64,000 nt of DNA from Casuarina equisetifolia (lineage: Eukaryota > Streptophyta > Magnoliopsida > Fagales > Casuarinaceae). Shown here piece after piece: positions 37,346-49,271 of the stretch (the first letter of the stretch is position 1; each line of letters starts with the position of its first letter). Under the pieces are notes generated by a model, which was given only the letters and a program-made list of their open reading frames with translations, searched no databases and was not told the DNA's origin. The position numbers were made by a program, and so were the translations under genes. The stretch is from contig CM052354.1 of the NCBI GenBank assembly GCA_028551475.1, positions 4,633,391 to 4,697,390 of the forward strand. The letters run 5' to 3'.

Positions 37346-37709
37346 GAAGGACTGAGAGTGTAAGAGAGAGCGTTTTTGAAGTAAGGGGATAGCAGAATGC
37401 AGATATGTTTGCGTTGCGTGGAAAGACTCAAGCGTATTCTGTATTATATTAGACAAACAGGGGCCCCGTTCGGAATTTGATACTTACTCCTTTGGTTTTT
37501 TTGGAATTTCAATCCTCTTTTGTTTATTCGAACGGCGTCTGACGCATCAAGCTCTTTAAATTGTCAGACTTGAACAGCGAGCCAATACGGCTACAATAGC
37601 TGCCAAAATGAAAAGACTATAGCAAAGAGTCTTTGTCTTCTTTCACAAATCAATATTGTGAAATATCAATTTTAGTTTTTTAAGTTAAGTTTAATTTTTT
37701 ACCGTACAT
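37346..37709 (-). promoter_or_regulatory. Leader and upstream region of the NLR fragment
   Basis: 37346-37600 aligns with 15823-16080, including the ttttttggaatttc and tttattcgaacggcgtctga blocks. Promoter function is inferred only from position. Confidence 0.5.
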
Positions 37710-40009
37710 TCAATAGGCATAGCCAGGGTTAATACTTGAAAGAAAAAAGTGCTTTACCGTGACAACTATCAAGTGCCATTATAAAATCCTGTTATGACAA
37801 TCAATGACCATAACTAATTTAAGAGATGTTGCCAAATATTTACATTACTAGCTTTACAATTGGATAACTATAAATAGACAATGAATCATCTCTTTATAGT
37901 ATATAGGTTATATAATTGACAAATGTGCTTATTCAAATTTTTTGTTATTGTGAAATAATTTATTCTCTCAACAGTTGTATATATTTAGTAAAAGTTGATA
38001 ATATAGTAAAACTCAACTATATAGCCATTGAGAAATTGTTAGAGTGATTTTTTTAAAAAAAAAAAGAAGAAAGGAAGAAGCTGAAAAGAAACTATATAAC
38101 TTTTAAGAATCATTAAAAATAAAATTCTATTTTTAATGCCACTCAAAATACGAATTGTAAAAGTGAAGATATCAATTTCTATAATCGGATATTATTAATG
38201 AAAAAATATTTAACACAATTATTTGATAAATATAAATCATAGATTTGGCAAATTGATTATTTGAAATTAGAGATACAAACATAGTAAAAGTAAGGAATGT
38301 ACAAATTCCTTTTTCTTTTTGTTCTATTTTCTTTGAACTTTCGACATAATTTCAATTCTACGAAATGACCTTGAACAAAACATAATTCAAAGGTTGTAAG
38401 TGATTTTGAATTTTCAAGGTAGGTTAGGTAAAAGTCATAAATTTTTGACAAAGCTGCCAAACTCAACCCGCAATTTAGAAGGACCTTTCTAATTTAATGC
38501 GGTCATTTTCTCTATAATATATGTGCTCAACCACAAACAAAAAGAGTAATTCACCGACACCAACTCTCACACGATCTCCATGGTTGATGTGCTTAACTGC
38601 CAATGCTGCCACTACTGGTTATCACTGTTAATTTGACCTTTATGTTCAATGTTATCCAACTGGATTTTTTTCATATAAAAAATTGTATAATAACACTTTT
38701 TTTTTTAAACAACAAGTTATAGTGGTTTCTATACGTTTTTTTGACCTTGAAAACAACGGAATAATTTTTGTTCATGAACAAACGGATCTTACATTTTCTT
38801 ATGATAGTCTATCATTATTACTTCATTAAAAGTTATAATTGATTAAAGACAAAAGGGATATGGGTGGCAAGGAAGCCTTAGGAAATAATATTGCTGCTGA
38901 TACAAATGAGGCTACGAGGGAGGGTCCATTTAATTAATTTATTCCTCAACTCTAATCTCGATCAAATTCATTTTTGTTGTACCGTTTCTTTTTTGTAGGA
39001 ATAAGCATGTTTTATCCTAATTCATTTTTGTAGAGGCTGAATGTAAGAATTCGAACGGAATTTTGTTACAAGTTCGTTGTATTTTTTCTAACTTTGTTGG
39101 AAACTTTATGAAAAATTGTTGCTTCAACTAAGAAATATAACAGAGAACCTGGTATTTGAACAAAAGATGAATGCCATCATTTTCAACCACCCTCTTCAAT
39201 TAGCTTCGCTCCACAACTTTACTTCATCTCTTAACCATCCATTTCAGTTAGTTGTACCCTATCCATATCCATGTGTTGTATCTTTCAATCTTTAAGGTCT
39301 TTCTATGCCTATCTCTTTATAGAATTATAGTGCCATTTGTCATAAAAACAAGCTTTTGGTTTTCTTATTCTAAGATCAAGTTTAAGTTTTTTTTTTTTCA
39401 TTTTTTATCTACACTCTTTAGGCTAAGCTTACAATAAGAGCCTATACTAGAAAGAAAAAGTACTCTACTTACGACCAGCAAGCATTTTTAGCAAATCCTA
39501 TTATGACACTTAATGTCCCTTTCTATGAAAGATTGAAAGACAACCATGATTGGTTGTAGTCATGGCAAAAACATGATAAACTTTATGTGGATGACACTAA
39601 ACTGTGGAAAAAAGACTGAAGATAAGAAGAATGTCCCTACCAAATTTTCTAGTTCAAGTCTTTGAAAATTGGCGTGGCACATTGACTTGGGCACCTAAAG
39701 TGAACCAGTCAATACATAAGGAATTCTTGAACTACCATGTTGAAGACAAAAATATTTAACTCCTAAAGTGAAAGTTATCAATTTTAAAAAATTGAGCAAT
39801 GTTATTTTTGACAAATATAAGTCACGATTTCAAAATCAATTATTTAAAATTAGGCTCCTTGACAAGTATAACTAGGGGAGTTTTATTATTTCTCCATGGC
39901 TCACCATGATTGTCAGGAACTCTAGTCTGTCTCCCTTGGCAGCCATTTACTACACCATTCAATTTTTGGTTTCCTTACTTTTATTTTATAATGTGTCGTA
40001 AAGAAGCTA
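37710..40009. repeat. Duplicated block matching 20853-24060
   Basis: Starts with aataggcatagc and gggttaatacttgaa, as at 20853. Contains a partial copy of the 355-bp unit (38210-38470), a block matching 22860-23560 (38640-39440), another 355-bp-type fragment (39680-39870) and at 39890-39990 a copy of the widespread cagtctgtctccctt module (also at 8900, 17010, 52260). No gene supported. Confidence 0.7.
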
Positions 40010-41815
40010 AAGGCCGTTGGTGAATGGGTTTAATGGGTCCCATACTCTTAGTAGCTTGGATCAATACTTGAGAAAAGAGGGCCCATTAAATTCATTCACA
40101 ACACCCAGTAAACAGGCCTCATCAACAAGTGGCCCACTTCCATCCAACAATAGATGCACTCTTCTTTTTTTGTGACCTGATTTTAGTATTCTTGGTTGCA
40201 AATAAATTTATAAGACCATGTGCAAAATAAATGGTTTTATTGAGTGTTATAAGTTTTGTTTTACTACCAAGAGATTTTATCAACAATTTGCATTGATGGA
40301 TGAGACCTTTATATTTGGTTATCAATGCATTCTTACAACTTTTTTATAAACACAATTAAATAACTTTTTCATCTACAGCTTGAATATTTGTTTGGTATTT
40401 AAAAGACAAGCCACCAAAAGTGAAAGGATCATCTAAGTAACTTCTCCACAAAAGTTGGATTCATCTAAGTAAGGTCCCATCATATTTCTTGGATTCAATC
40501 TTTTGGTGTTAATGACCCACTTTTGCTCTTACTTTTTTTAATAAATAAAAAACGAAATTTTGAGTTAGAAATGAGGAGCCAATAACTCTATCACTTATTA
40601 ACTTGGATATGGTGTTCATCTCATCTACATAAACCTTTTTCCTTTAGAAGATATATTTAGGAAACCTTAATAATTGTTTGGTATTATAAGAACATATTCC
40701 ACTATCCGATTTCATACAGATGATGGGGGTGGTTTTAGCTAGCATTAATGCCAGTGAAAGAGAGATTGAATGCTGTCTATAGCTTGCTGTCGTGTGGATG
40801 TTCATTGGAGTGGATTTTGAAAAGAAAAGTTGCGGCTAAAAAATGTTTTACAGCTTAAAAATATGTAATTATTTACTAAAAAATGGGTGCTTTACGTTTG
40901 GTAAAAAGAGGAAAAAGAAAATATGTTTTATCGTTGATTGAATTTTTCAAGAGCAGACAAACAAGGGAAATGGTGAGAAGCATTTGACAAAGAAAATTTA
41001 CGTAGAAATAAACCAGCCTTAAAAGGCAAGCGAATTGATTGCAGCATTTTGTTGCCATACGTTAAGCAAATTAATCATCAAAATTCTACCAATGCAACAT
41101 GTACATGCAATATGTCCCAGAAGAAACAAGAATTAAACCCACTTGTGCTTGAAAAAGATTTGACTAATCAATGTCTAGATAAAAAAGTGGCAATTACAAA
41201 CTGCCACAAAAGAATGATTTCTAATGAGTATTATGACATTGAAGAGCACAATGTTAAAATAAGACATACATGGACAGAAACAAAACCATTGTTAATTACA
41301 ACTAAATATTCACAAACTATTAAAGATCTATAACCAGAAAAGAGAGAAGGTTTATAAGGCTCTGTATTAGATTCTATTAGGCTCAAATGCTTCTTTACCA
41401 TTAAAAACATTCTCATTTCTACATACAAAAATTTGATGACTCATGGTGAGCACATAAAAGAGTTGTGATATCTGAAACTTGCAATTCGTAGTGCTCTAGG
41501 AAATACGTTAGAAGCTTCACAATTTGGGTCTTGTAGTAGCTTCTCAAGATGGATTTTTTCTTTTTTCTTTTCCTTTCAGGTGCTTTGCTAGAGCATTCCA
41601 CAAGTTTGAGAGTAATCGGGCCGGAGACGGCGGCAGTCTGTCGCGTTGGAAAAGATGATGCTGCTCGGCAGGCTTTCATGAATGCGTTGGGTCCGGCGGA
41701 CATGGTGGACTTGGTACGTGGCTTTGTGCATTACTCTTTGAAGGCACGAATAGATGCTCGTGATATTTTTATATTACTTTCCCAACCGTCGGATTGTCCA
41801 ACCTGACAAATGAAG
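40010..41815. repeat. Module F, copy 2
   Basis: Aligned with 28960-31095 and 58940-60950. Starts with an inverted-repeat member (about 40011-40102: left arm ends taatgggtcc, right arm gggcccattaaattcattca) and ends at gattgtccaacctgacaaatgaagg, after which similarity to copy 1 is lost. Confidence 0.75.
41549..41806 (+). CDS. Small ORF at the end of module F, function unknown
   Basis: 85 codons from ATG at 41549 to TGA. The region is GC-richer than its surroundings and contains GPETAAVCRVGKDDAARQAF and VDLVRGFVHYSLKARIDARD. Paralogs at 30838-31075 and 60818-60900 share the DNA but not the open frame: copy 1 has stops and shifts and copy 3 retains only the first third. The opposite strand also shows a partly conserved frame (RQTAAVSG), so the coding strand is uncertain. 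It may be the remnant of an exon. I do not recognise a family. Confidence 0.25.
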   Translation: MDFFFFLFLSGALLEHSTSLRVIGPETAAVCRVGKDDAARQAFMNALGPADMVDLVRGFVHYSLKARIDARDIFILLSQPSDCPT

Positions 41816-41926
41816 GAACGAATAAATGGTCGTTGTACTTGTATCCAAATTTAATATAGTTAGGCAAAAAATCCTTTCTCTAAAGACGTTAATGATTTTT
41901 TTTGGGAAGTTATTCTATATACTTAC

Positions 41927-42074
41927 CGATTTTGATGCAAGAGCTTTTGGACCAACCAACGGAATATGGGCATTCGTACGACAGTTCCACTTGTTGCGTG
42001 CAATATCACACTGTAGTACTTGGCCATGAAGATCTTCTCTTTGTCTTATAACAGCAACTTCAATAAAATTAAAT
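41927..42074 (-). pseudogene. Exon-like block with good splice borders, unidentified
   Basis: On the minus strand a pyrimidine-rich stretch ends in caaatgtag before 42074, and the block ends with tcg followed by the donor gtaagt (41921-41926). After the first base, 49 codons are open, including REDLHGQVLQCDIARNKW and NAHIPLVGPKALASKS. It lies 330 bp downstream of the exon-like block at 42401-42476 on the same strand. The phases of the two do not join directly, so another exon or a change must lie between. It may belong to the same unidentified gene. The equivalent of unit 1 lies outside the window. Confidence 0.4.
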
Positions 42075-42254
42075 CTACATTTGCAAGAAAGAAGGATGAA
42101 CCTTGATAAGGCCAAAAGCAAATAAAAAGAAGTGCTATTGGAAGCACCTTCACCATCCTTGAGCCTCCTCTATTGCCAAGTCGTACCCACCAACAAATAT
42201 GAAAATATAGATAACATGGAAGATGTTATTTGTTTCTGTTTTAATTTATTAAAT

Positions 42255-45200
42255 AATTGAAGTTTGTAATATTATTCATCCAAGGAGACATTTTTCCAAC
42301 AGCCTTATCTCCTTTCACCTGAATTTACATAATTAGTGTAAGTTAACACAATCAATCATAGAAACTTATAGAAATTAGTGGTTAAAAAGATATAAACTAC
42401 CTGATGGAAGTGGCTACAGAAAATGATTTGTGCTGTTGTGAGGCCAACAAGGGCTGGTACAGAAGGAATTGTGCCACTAAAAAGAAAATATTTCATCTCA
42501 ATGTCAAAACCACCTGAAGTTATAGTTGTACCCATGTCAAAATAAAAGTCATGCTATCTGTGGCTCTGAAATCATATGGCCCAAAAGACCTTGTGCTACC
42601 TTGCAACTGGTAAAATGCAGTACTTGCAAATGGGCCAAATGCTTGGAAAAAATAAAGCTTTATGATCTCATAACAAATCCAATTCTGAGATAAAGGGAAG
42701 CGTTTAGTAGGCAACTCACAAGTTATACAGCACCGTCTCTATTGGGACCTTCACCGCCGGAGATAAGATCAACGGTGGCGGCCTTAGAGATCAAGCATGG
42801 AAACAGTTCCCTCCATAGATTCTGCCGGAAAACGCATCAAAGTATGAATAATCCCGCTGTGTTTTACGAAAGAAGAAGGAAAACGATTTTGCAAGGATTT
42901 GCAGTAAAGAGTCCAGTTTACCAGAACCATGAAACTCTGAACAAGCCGTGGGAGATCCATGAAAACGACTCCAGTTTCTCTCGAGGCCTCGGTAGATCTC
43001 CTTAGCCGGCCATCGTTGCTTGAATTTTTGACAGAAAACTCTTTCATGTACCCGTCACAATTAAGTACTTCTCTCAATCCTTCATAGCATAATCAAAATG
43101 GTGGGCACTGCAGTAAAGACATATAAAACAGGTGTGTTAAATCTTCATTCATTAGTTCTTATGAGATCTCAACCATAAGCTTAATTTCAGCCCTTTGCAT
43201 ATGAAAGCAATAAGAAAAGTCATTACCAATCGGGAAGTAAGTTCCTATAAATACTTCAAAATTCAAGGTTAGATCACTCTTTTATCACTAAAAAGAATGG
43301 AAGATTCAAAATGAACAGCATAAAAGCGAAACAAAATTTTGTAGAAAAGGATGAGACTTTTTTGGCATAAGAGGTGCATGAAGTAGCATATAAAACTGTT
43401 GAAATTACTTCTTGCATCTAACATTAAGAATCATTCTTTTACCTCCAAAAACTCCAACAAGCATGTCTACACCTAATACATATAGCCACAAATAATTGCA
43501 CATGACAACAATGCCTCCATAGATGCCGGGTTAGCCCATAAAACTGAGAGAAAGAGATAAATAAGTAGCAATTGAGGTTCTTGTTTGATCTTAAATCAAA
43601 ATACTATAATAAGGAATTTTTATTTCACATTAAAATGTAGAATGTATGAAAAATTAATTACAAAAATAGAAAAATAAAAAAATTCAAAAATAGAAAATAT
43701 GACTTACCAATGAACAAGGCTTACAACAAATTCTTTATCACCCTAATCCACTCTAAGGTCAAACCATGTATGCTAGTGTGGTTTGGTTGCTTCACATGTT
43801 GTTGGTAACCAGAATTTACATCTAGGCTTTTCCAAAGCAATTTGGTAACAAAAATTAAGAGCTCTATTATGAGAAAGCTAAGACATGCATAGAAAAACCT
43901 AGACATCCTTTTTGGCTTTACAAGAAAATTTCATGGAAAACATAAATTGAATTGAATAAAGACATGTACATAATTTTACCACAATGTTCTATCATCCATA
44001 TGTATAGAAAATTGGAAAAATTTCCAAAAAAATTCTGACATTTTTCTTCCCCAAATTTGATTTCTTTGATACCATTTTTCATAATGAGACCAACCAATGA
44101 CACAGGATTTTATGTAAACGATCGTTCATTGTTTTCCACGCTATCAAGTCTTTAAACGAGTCTTTGTTTGACAATAAATAACAATCTTCTCACAAAATTG
44201 AAACAAACAATCCAATCAAGACTGTAAATTCTAACGTTCTCCAGCTCTGGGCCAGACTCCTTCAGTAACTCAACTCGGCTATCCAACACTCATCCCCACT
44301 TGCTTCAGGCCAACCTTTTGGTGCTGCATCACATCCATTTACCCCGTTCAATCTTCGATTTTCTCCTTCGTCCCTACCAAGAATCACTGGATCTGACCTT
44401 GAAACTAGCAAACGCCACGTAAAGTCCTGTACGAAACTTAGGAGACCAGATAGATAAAATCACCAAAACGGAGAAGAATGAATAAAAAGGCACCAAGAAG
44501 AAGCGTGATGTGCTCATCGTCAAAATGTAGGGCGAAGTGGCTTTCAGTCGCCAGAAATACACACATTCCAACTGATACAAGAAGTGTGCATGGAAACAAA
44601 AATGAATAAGGAATAAACAAAGAATACATTCAGAATTTCCGAACTCAACAATACATTAAGAGTATATCTCGATTAATTGTTGAGTAGATGCTAAAGAACT
44701 ATATTATTAGCTTGCTTGTTTTGTCAAATAATGTATTTTATACATTAAACCATTTGACTTCAACTTAATATGTATATGATGAAACTTTATAATAACTAAA
44801 AAGAAAAAAACAATTTAAAGAGCTACACATGGATTTAATTATTCAAAAAAATATCAATAGGATTATATTATATTAATCATGAACTTTAAAAACCCCCGTA
44901 AACAAAACTTCCCTATTAAAACCTTAGTAACTATTAATTAAGCCTACACCCACTTCCAACCAAGGAAAAAGGATAATAAATAATCCAGCCGGTTGTCTAT
45001 TAAGATTATAGATTCTAATGGTAACTAAGTCTGCATACATGTCATTACTTAGGTAATAAATGATTGCACTCATCGAATCTATGTCATGATATATACGAGC
45101 AACCCAATCAAGTTCTGAGATTTATACCGTCTTTGCCAGCATCGGCCAGACTCCTTCGATAACTAAGTGGGGTTGTCCCTCACTCAACTTTACCTCTCTC

Positions 45201-46011
45201 CTCCATCCTTTCCCCTAGCATATGACTGTACCGTTGTTCTTGAAACTAGCTTTTGATCTCCTTCAACAGCGAAGGCTAACATTTTATAACGGACTTTGTA
45301 GTAAACTCTTCTCCAGATATGGGCCACGAATGATCCCTGCTTGATGCTCTGAATTTTTTTACTTGAAAAGCTAAATGTGAGATATTAAGCCAATTTAGCT
45401 CAGTTCATTTAACAGTAGTGGAACATAACTAAGATCACCAGAACAGAGAAATATCAAAGTGGAACATTTTCATAGACGACTATTATTTCTTGTAAAAAGA
45501 TTTTCTTTTCAGAGGAGAAGGATGATTACCGGATTATATTACTCAAGCCACAGATTCCACAAGATATATATATATATATATATATAATAAAATAAAAAGA
45601 CAAGGAAAGAAAGAAATTCAAGAATGCATGCAAAATTAAATGAAGGTTTCCTGTGAAATTAAATTGAATCAAAATAAAGGAGATGTTCACCTTGCACAAA
45701 TTTTGAAGAGATGAAGTTCTCTTCAATGACCTAGTAAAACAAAAGTTCCATCTCAACCTTGCATAATTGTATCACCATCCTGCTTTGATAAAAGTTGAGT
45801 CCTTGTTTAGTTACTGCATAATTATGCTACTGGCTTTGCTTTAACAGAGTTGCTGCATATCACTACTAAGTTCTTGATTTCTTTCAAAACTGCAAAACCC
45901 ATCTCTTTGACAAAGATGCAATCTATAACTTCTTAAATATTTCAATAATCTATTCTCTTTAACTATCACATAATTCAACCACCAAGAAGTATGAGAGAAA
46001 AAATGTAAAAA
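42255..46011. repeat. Module A, copy 2
   Basis: Collinear with 1-704, 6203-7620 and 10216-12240 of copy 1. Position 42961-42965 (gaaaa) is the uninterrupted target of the Copia insertion seen in copy 1. At about 43995 copy 2 joins sequence equivalent to 7620 directly to 10216. The copy runs into the N gap. A perfect (ta)n tract lies at about 45563-45586. ORFs at 42742-43005 (plus) and 42784-43077 (minus) overlap and neither is clearly kept in copy 1. Confidence 0.8.
42401..42476 (-). pseudogene. Exon-like block of an unidentified gene (module A copy 2)
   Basis: Paralog of 142-214. The acceptor ttttctttttag and donor cag-gtagtt are kept. The 25 codons after the first base begin GTIPSVPALVGLTTAQ; compared with copy 1 there is one extra codon (Val) and a V/P replacement. 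Family not recognised. Confidence 0.45.
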
Positions 46012-46511
46012 NNNNNNNNNNNNNNNNNNNNNNNNNNNNNNNNNNNNNNNNNNNNNNNNNNNNNNNNNNNNNNNNNNNNNNNNNNNNNNNNNNNNNNNNN
46101 NNNNNNNNNNNNNNNNNNNNNNNNNNNNNNNNNNNNNNNNNNNNNNNNNNNNNNNNNNNNNNNNNNNNNNNNNNNNNNNNNNNNNNNNNNNNNNNNNNNN
46201 NNNNNNNNNNNNNNNNNNNNNNNNNNNNNNNNNNNNNNNNNNNNNNNNNNNNNNNNNNNNNNNNNNNNNNNNNNNNNNNNNNNNNNNNNNNNNNNNNNNN
46301 NNNNNNNNNNNNNNNNNNNNNNNNNNNNNNNNNNNNNNNNNNNNNNNNNNNNNNNNNNNNNNNNNNNNNNNNNNNNNNNNNNNNNNNNNNNNNNNNNNNN
46401 NNNNNNNNNNNNNNNNNNNNNNNNNNNNNNNNNNNNNNNNNNNNNNNNNNNNNNNNNNNNNNNNNNNNNNNNNNNNNNNNNNNNNNNNNNNNNNNNNNNN
46501 NNNNNNNNNNN
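46012..46511. other. Assembly gap (500 N)
   Basis: Exactly 500 N, so a placeholder of unknown true size. ORFs reported across it are meaningless. By comparison with unit 1, the missing sequence would include the end of module A and the place of an NLR. Confidence 1.
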
Positions 46512-48059
46512 TATACATACATAAGAGGTAAAGTTTACAACTAGAGCTAATACTTGAAAGAGAAAGGTACTTTACTGTGATGACTAGGCACCGTTATAAA
46601 ATCTATTATGATGGTGAATGACCATAACTATAAATAAGAGGTTTGAAGAGGTAATTGTTGTTATAATATAAGAAGATAATGTTCATTCACTTATTATTAT
46701 CCAAAAATAAGAAGTAATAGTGATTACATAATCAACAAAAATATCTCTTTTTTTCTAGTGAAATGACTTCTCCTTATAGTACTTAATAATGTCATATGCT
46801 TAATAACGTTGCCATGTGAAAAGGATTAAAGTAGTTATCTAGTAGAGGTTGTCAATTATGTTGATTTGTCTTTTTTCTGAGCTCTTTCCTGGCTGCTGCA
46901 TTTTTTTGGTTGGTTCACACATCAATAGTTTTTCAAACATGCTCACACTTCTTCTTTTTCTAAAGCAATTGAACTACTTTTTCTAAAGCTAAAGCGTCTG
47001 CACTACTTTTTCTAAAACAATGAATGGTATACTTTATGCCTCATGTTATTGTTGAAAAAATTGGCCGATGCTTGACAATTTGTCAAAATCTGCACTATTA
47101 TAATGGACAAGAACTAGTGCATAGATTTCATTGACTATTAATCAATTCAACTCCCTCTAGGCACAATCAAATACTTAGAGATATCTATCCACTAATTGCA
47201 AAATTTTAGGAGACAATACTTATCATATTATACAAGCTTAGCAAAATAAATAGCATAATTTTGGCATCCAAATGCCTTAGGATAAAGGGATCTCCTCCCT
47301 TCCATGGCTGAGCAAGGCTAGAAAGCACTCAATCACTCAACTATCCAAAAAGGATTTGATTCTGTAAAGTAACATTATCAATTCTCCAAATCACTCACAT
47401 AGATTCTTATAACTCTTGGATTCTCAATATTTATTTTTCAAGAGGAATATGACTTTGGTCTTCCACACTATTAGGCATGTGAACAAAATTGATCAAATTG
47501 TAGAAAAATAAGACTGTAGTTTGTCGGAATCACCCTTTAATTTTTGAATCAACAGTTTCAAAATTCCTAATAGTTTGTTAAGGTCGATTTGATTTCTTAA
47601 CTTGATTATATTCAATAAGTAGAGCGTGCAACAAGGGCAGGTACTGGTAGGAAAAATGTAACTTATAGTGGGACCAATAGGCGTCAAATAAGATTTTTTC
47701 ATGACAATCAATGACCATTTCATATGAGGTTGTCTTTTATATAGAGAATATAAAATAGTAACAGTTTTCTAAACCTTGAAATAGGATTAAAGGGAAAAAA
47801 AAAAAAAACGTAGTGGTAATGGATTCACCGTTGCCAAAAAGTAAGAACTATTATTAGTCATTTGCTTTCTTTAGAAGGATGAAGCCACTACAAACCAGTA
47901 ACTGCTGCCAATATTTTTGACTGCCATTTTTGTTTTTACTTTTAGCAGTTGTCAAAAACGATTGTAAAGAATTAAAAGTATTGTCATTTCTTTTCTAGTG
48001 AAATCAACCAACCTGATTTTCAAAATCAACCAACCTGATTTTCAAAATCAACCAACAAA
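46512..48059. repeat. Module matching 51490-52210, then intergenic
   Basis: 46530-47300 aligns with 51490-52210 (blocks gaggtttgaagaggtaatt and ctaaagctaaagc). 47600-47730 is another member of the same family as 20853 and 37710. 48002-48056 holds a 22-bp unit (aatcaaccaacctgattttc plus aa) repeated 2.5 times without changes. No gene supported. Confidence 0.65.
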
Positions 48060-48990
48060 AGAAATAATAAGATCAATGCCTCAAAATGGAATGAAATTTT
48101 TTTATCTTTATTCTCAAGAAAGTTAGTTAAATTTGATAAATAATTCATTAACTTTTTTATCTTACTTTATGAAAATTACTTCAAAATTAGTTGATTTTCA
48201 CATGTTATACATATATATTCAATATCATACAAATACAATAATTTTTATGCTACGAGCACTAGCGCTAACTAACTAAAAAATAGCACAAACAACAAAAATT
48301 CAAAGCAAAAATGTTTATGTCAATTTAACTATTTATAAATTGTAAATATTTCATTCCAATTTTTGTTAATAATGCCATCAAGAAGACAAGTCTTAAAAAA
48401 TGAAAGCATTATCAAACCAACTTTTTATCAATGATATTCCTCTAGCCATCATTGGAAATATAGCAACTTTTGTTTTTACTTTTAAAAGCTGTTAATTTTT
48501 ATAATCATATTCAATTTTAATATATAACAATGGTCAACTAAACAAATGATGCAATTTGCATTCAATTCGGCCACTTACAAAAATGAAGACTAACACATGA
48601 TAAACTTTATACCAAGTATTATTACTGAAATAATGGCCGGACAACTAACCAAATTTCTGCATCAAACATGTTTTGTGTCCTTTTAACTTCTACTAGTACT
48701 ACTACTTAAAAGACAAGTCTTTACAACCGAAGTCAATTTCATAGTCTAAAGTAAAATTGGAATACTTGATAAGGTTGAGTTACAACAATTACTTTATGTC
48801 GATATTTGTTGTTTTGAGTGAAGAAATAAAAGTAAATACAAGTCATTAAGAGTAAAGACACCATTTGATTAACTTAAGATAATTTTTGAATAAAAAAATT
48901 AATTTAATCCTTTCAAAATCTTGACACGTGATCATGCAAAGAAATAAGAATTGATAACTAAAACTCATATATAATTGTAATTCTAAAAAT
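48060..48990. repeat. Module B, copy 2
   Basis: 48070-48390 aligns with 16557-16890 and continues without interruption into sequence matching 18463-18890. No coding capacity. Confidence 0.7.
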
Positions 48991-49271
48991 AACAAGGCTT
49001 GATAAAGAAGCTTTTGGTCGTCTTACACTAACATGACTTAAACTAATTCTTTGTTACTTTTCCAAAGTATTTCCACGCTTTTTCCTTCTTTTGTAAGCGA
49101 CCAAACTGTTTTTTTCATTCTCATTTGATGTCATTTAATACAATCACTAAAGACTAAAAGACACAAGAATAATAACAAGAAAATATACAAATAAAAAATA
49201 ACAAGAGGTAAAGAGAGAGTGCAAACATCTACAATTCTTGCAATTGGCTGCTCATCACGTGAAAAAGAAAC

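Noticed and set aside
45841..46522. Two long minus-strand ORFs across the N gap
   Set aside because: They consist mainly of N translated as X and have no meaning.
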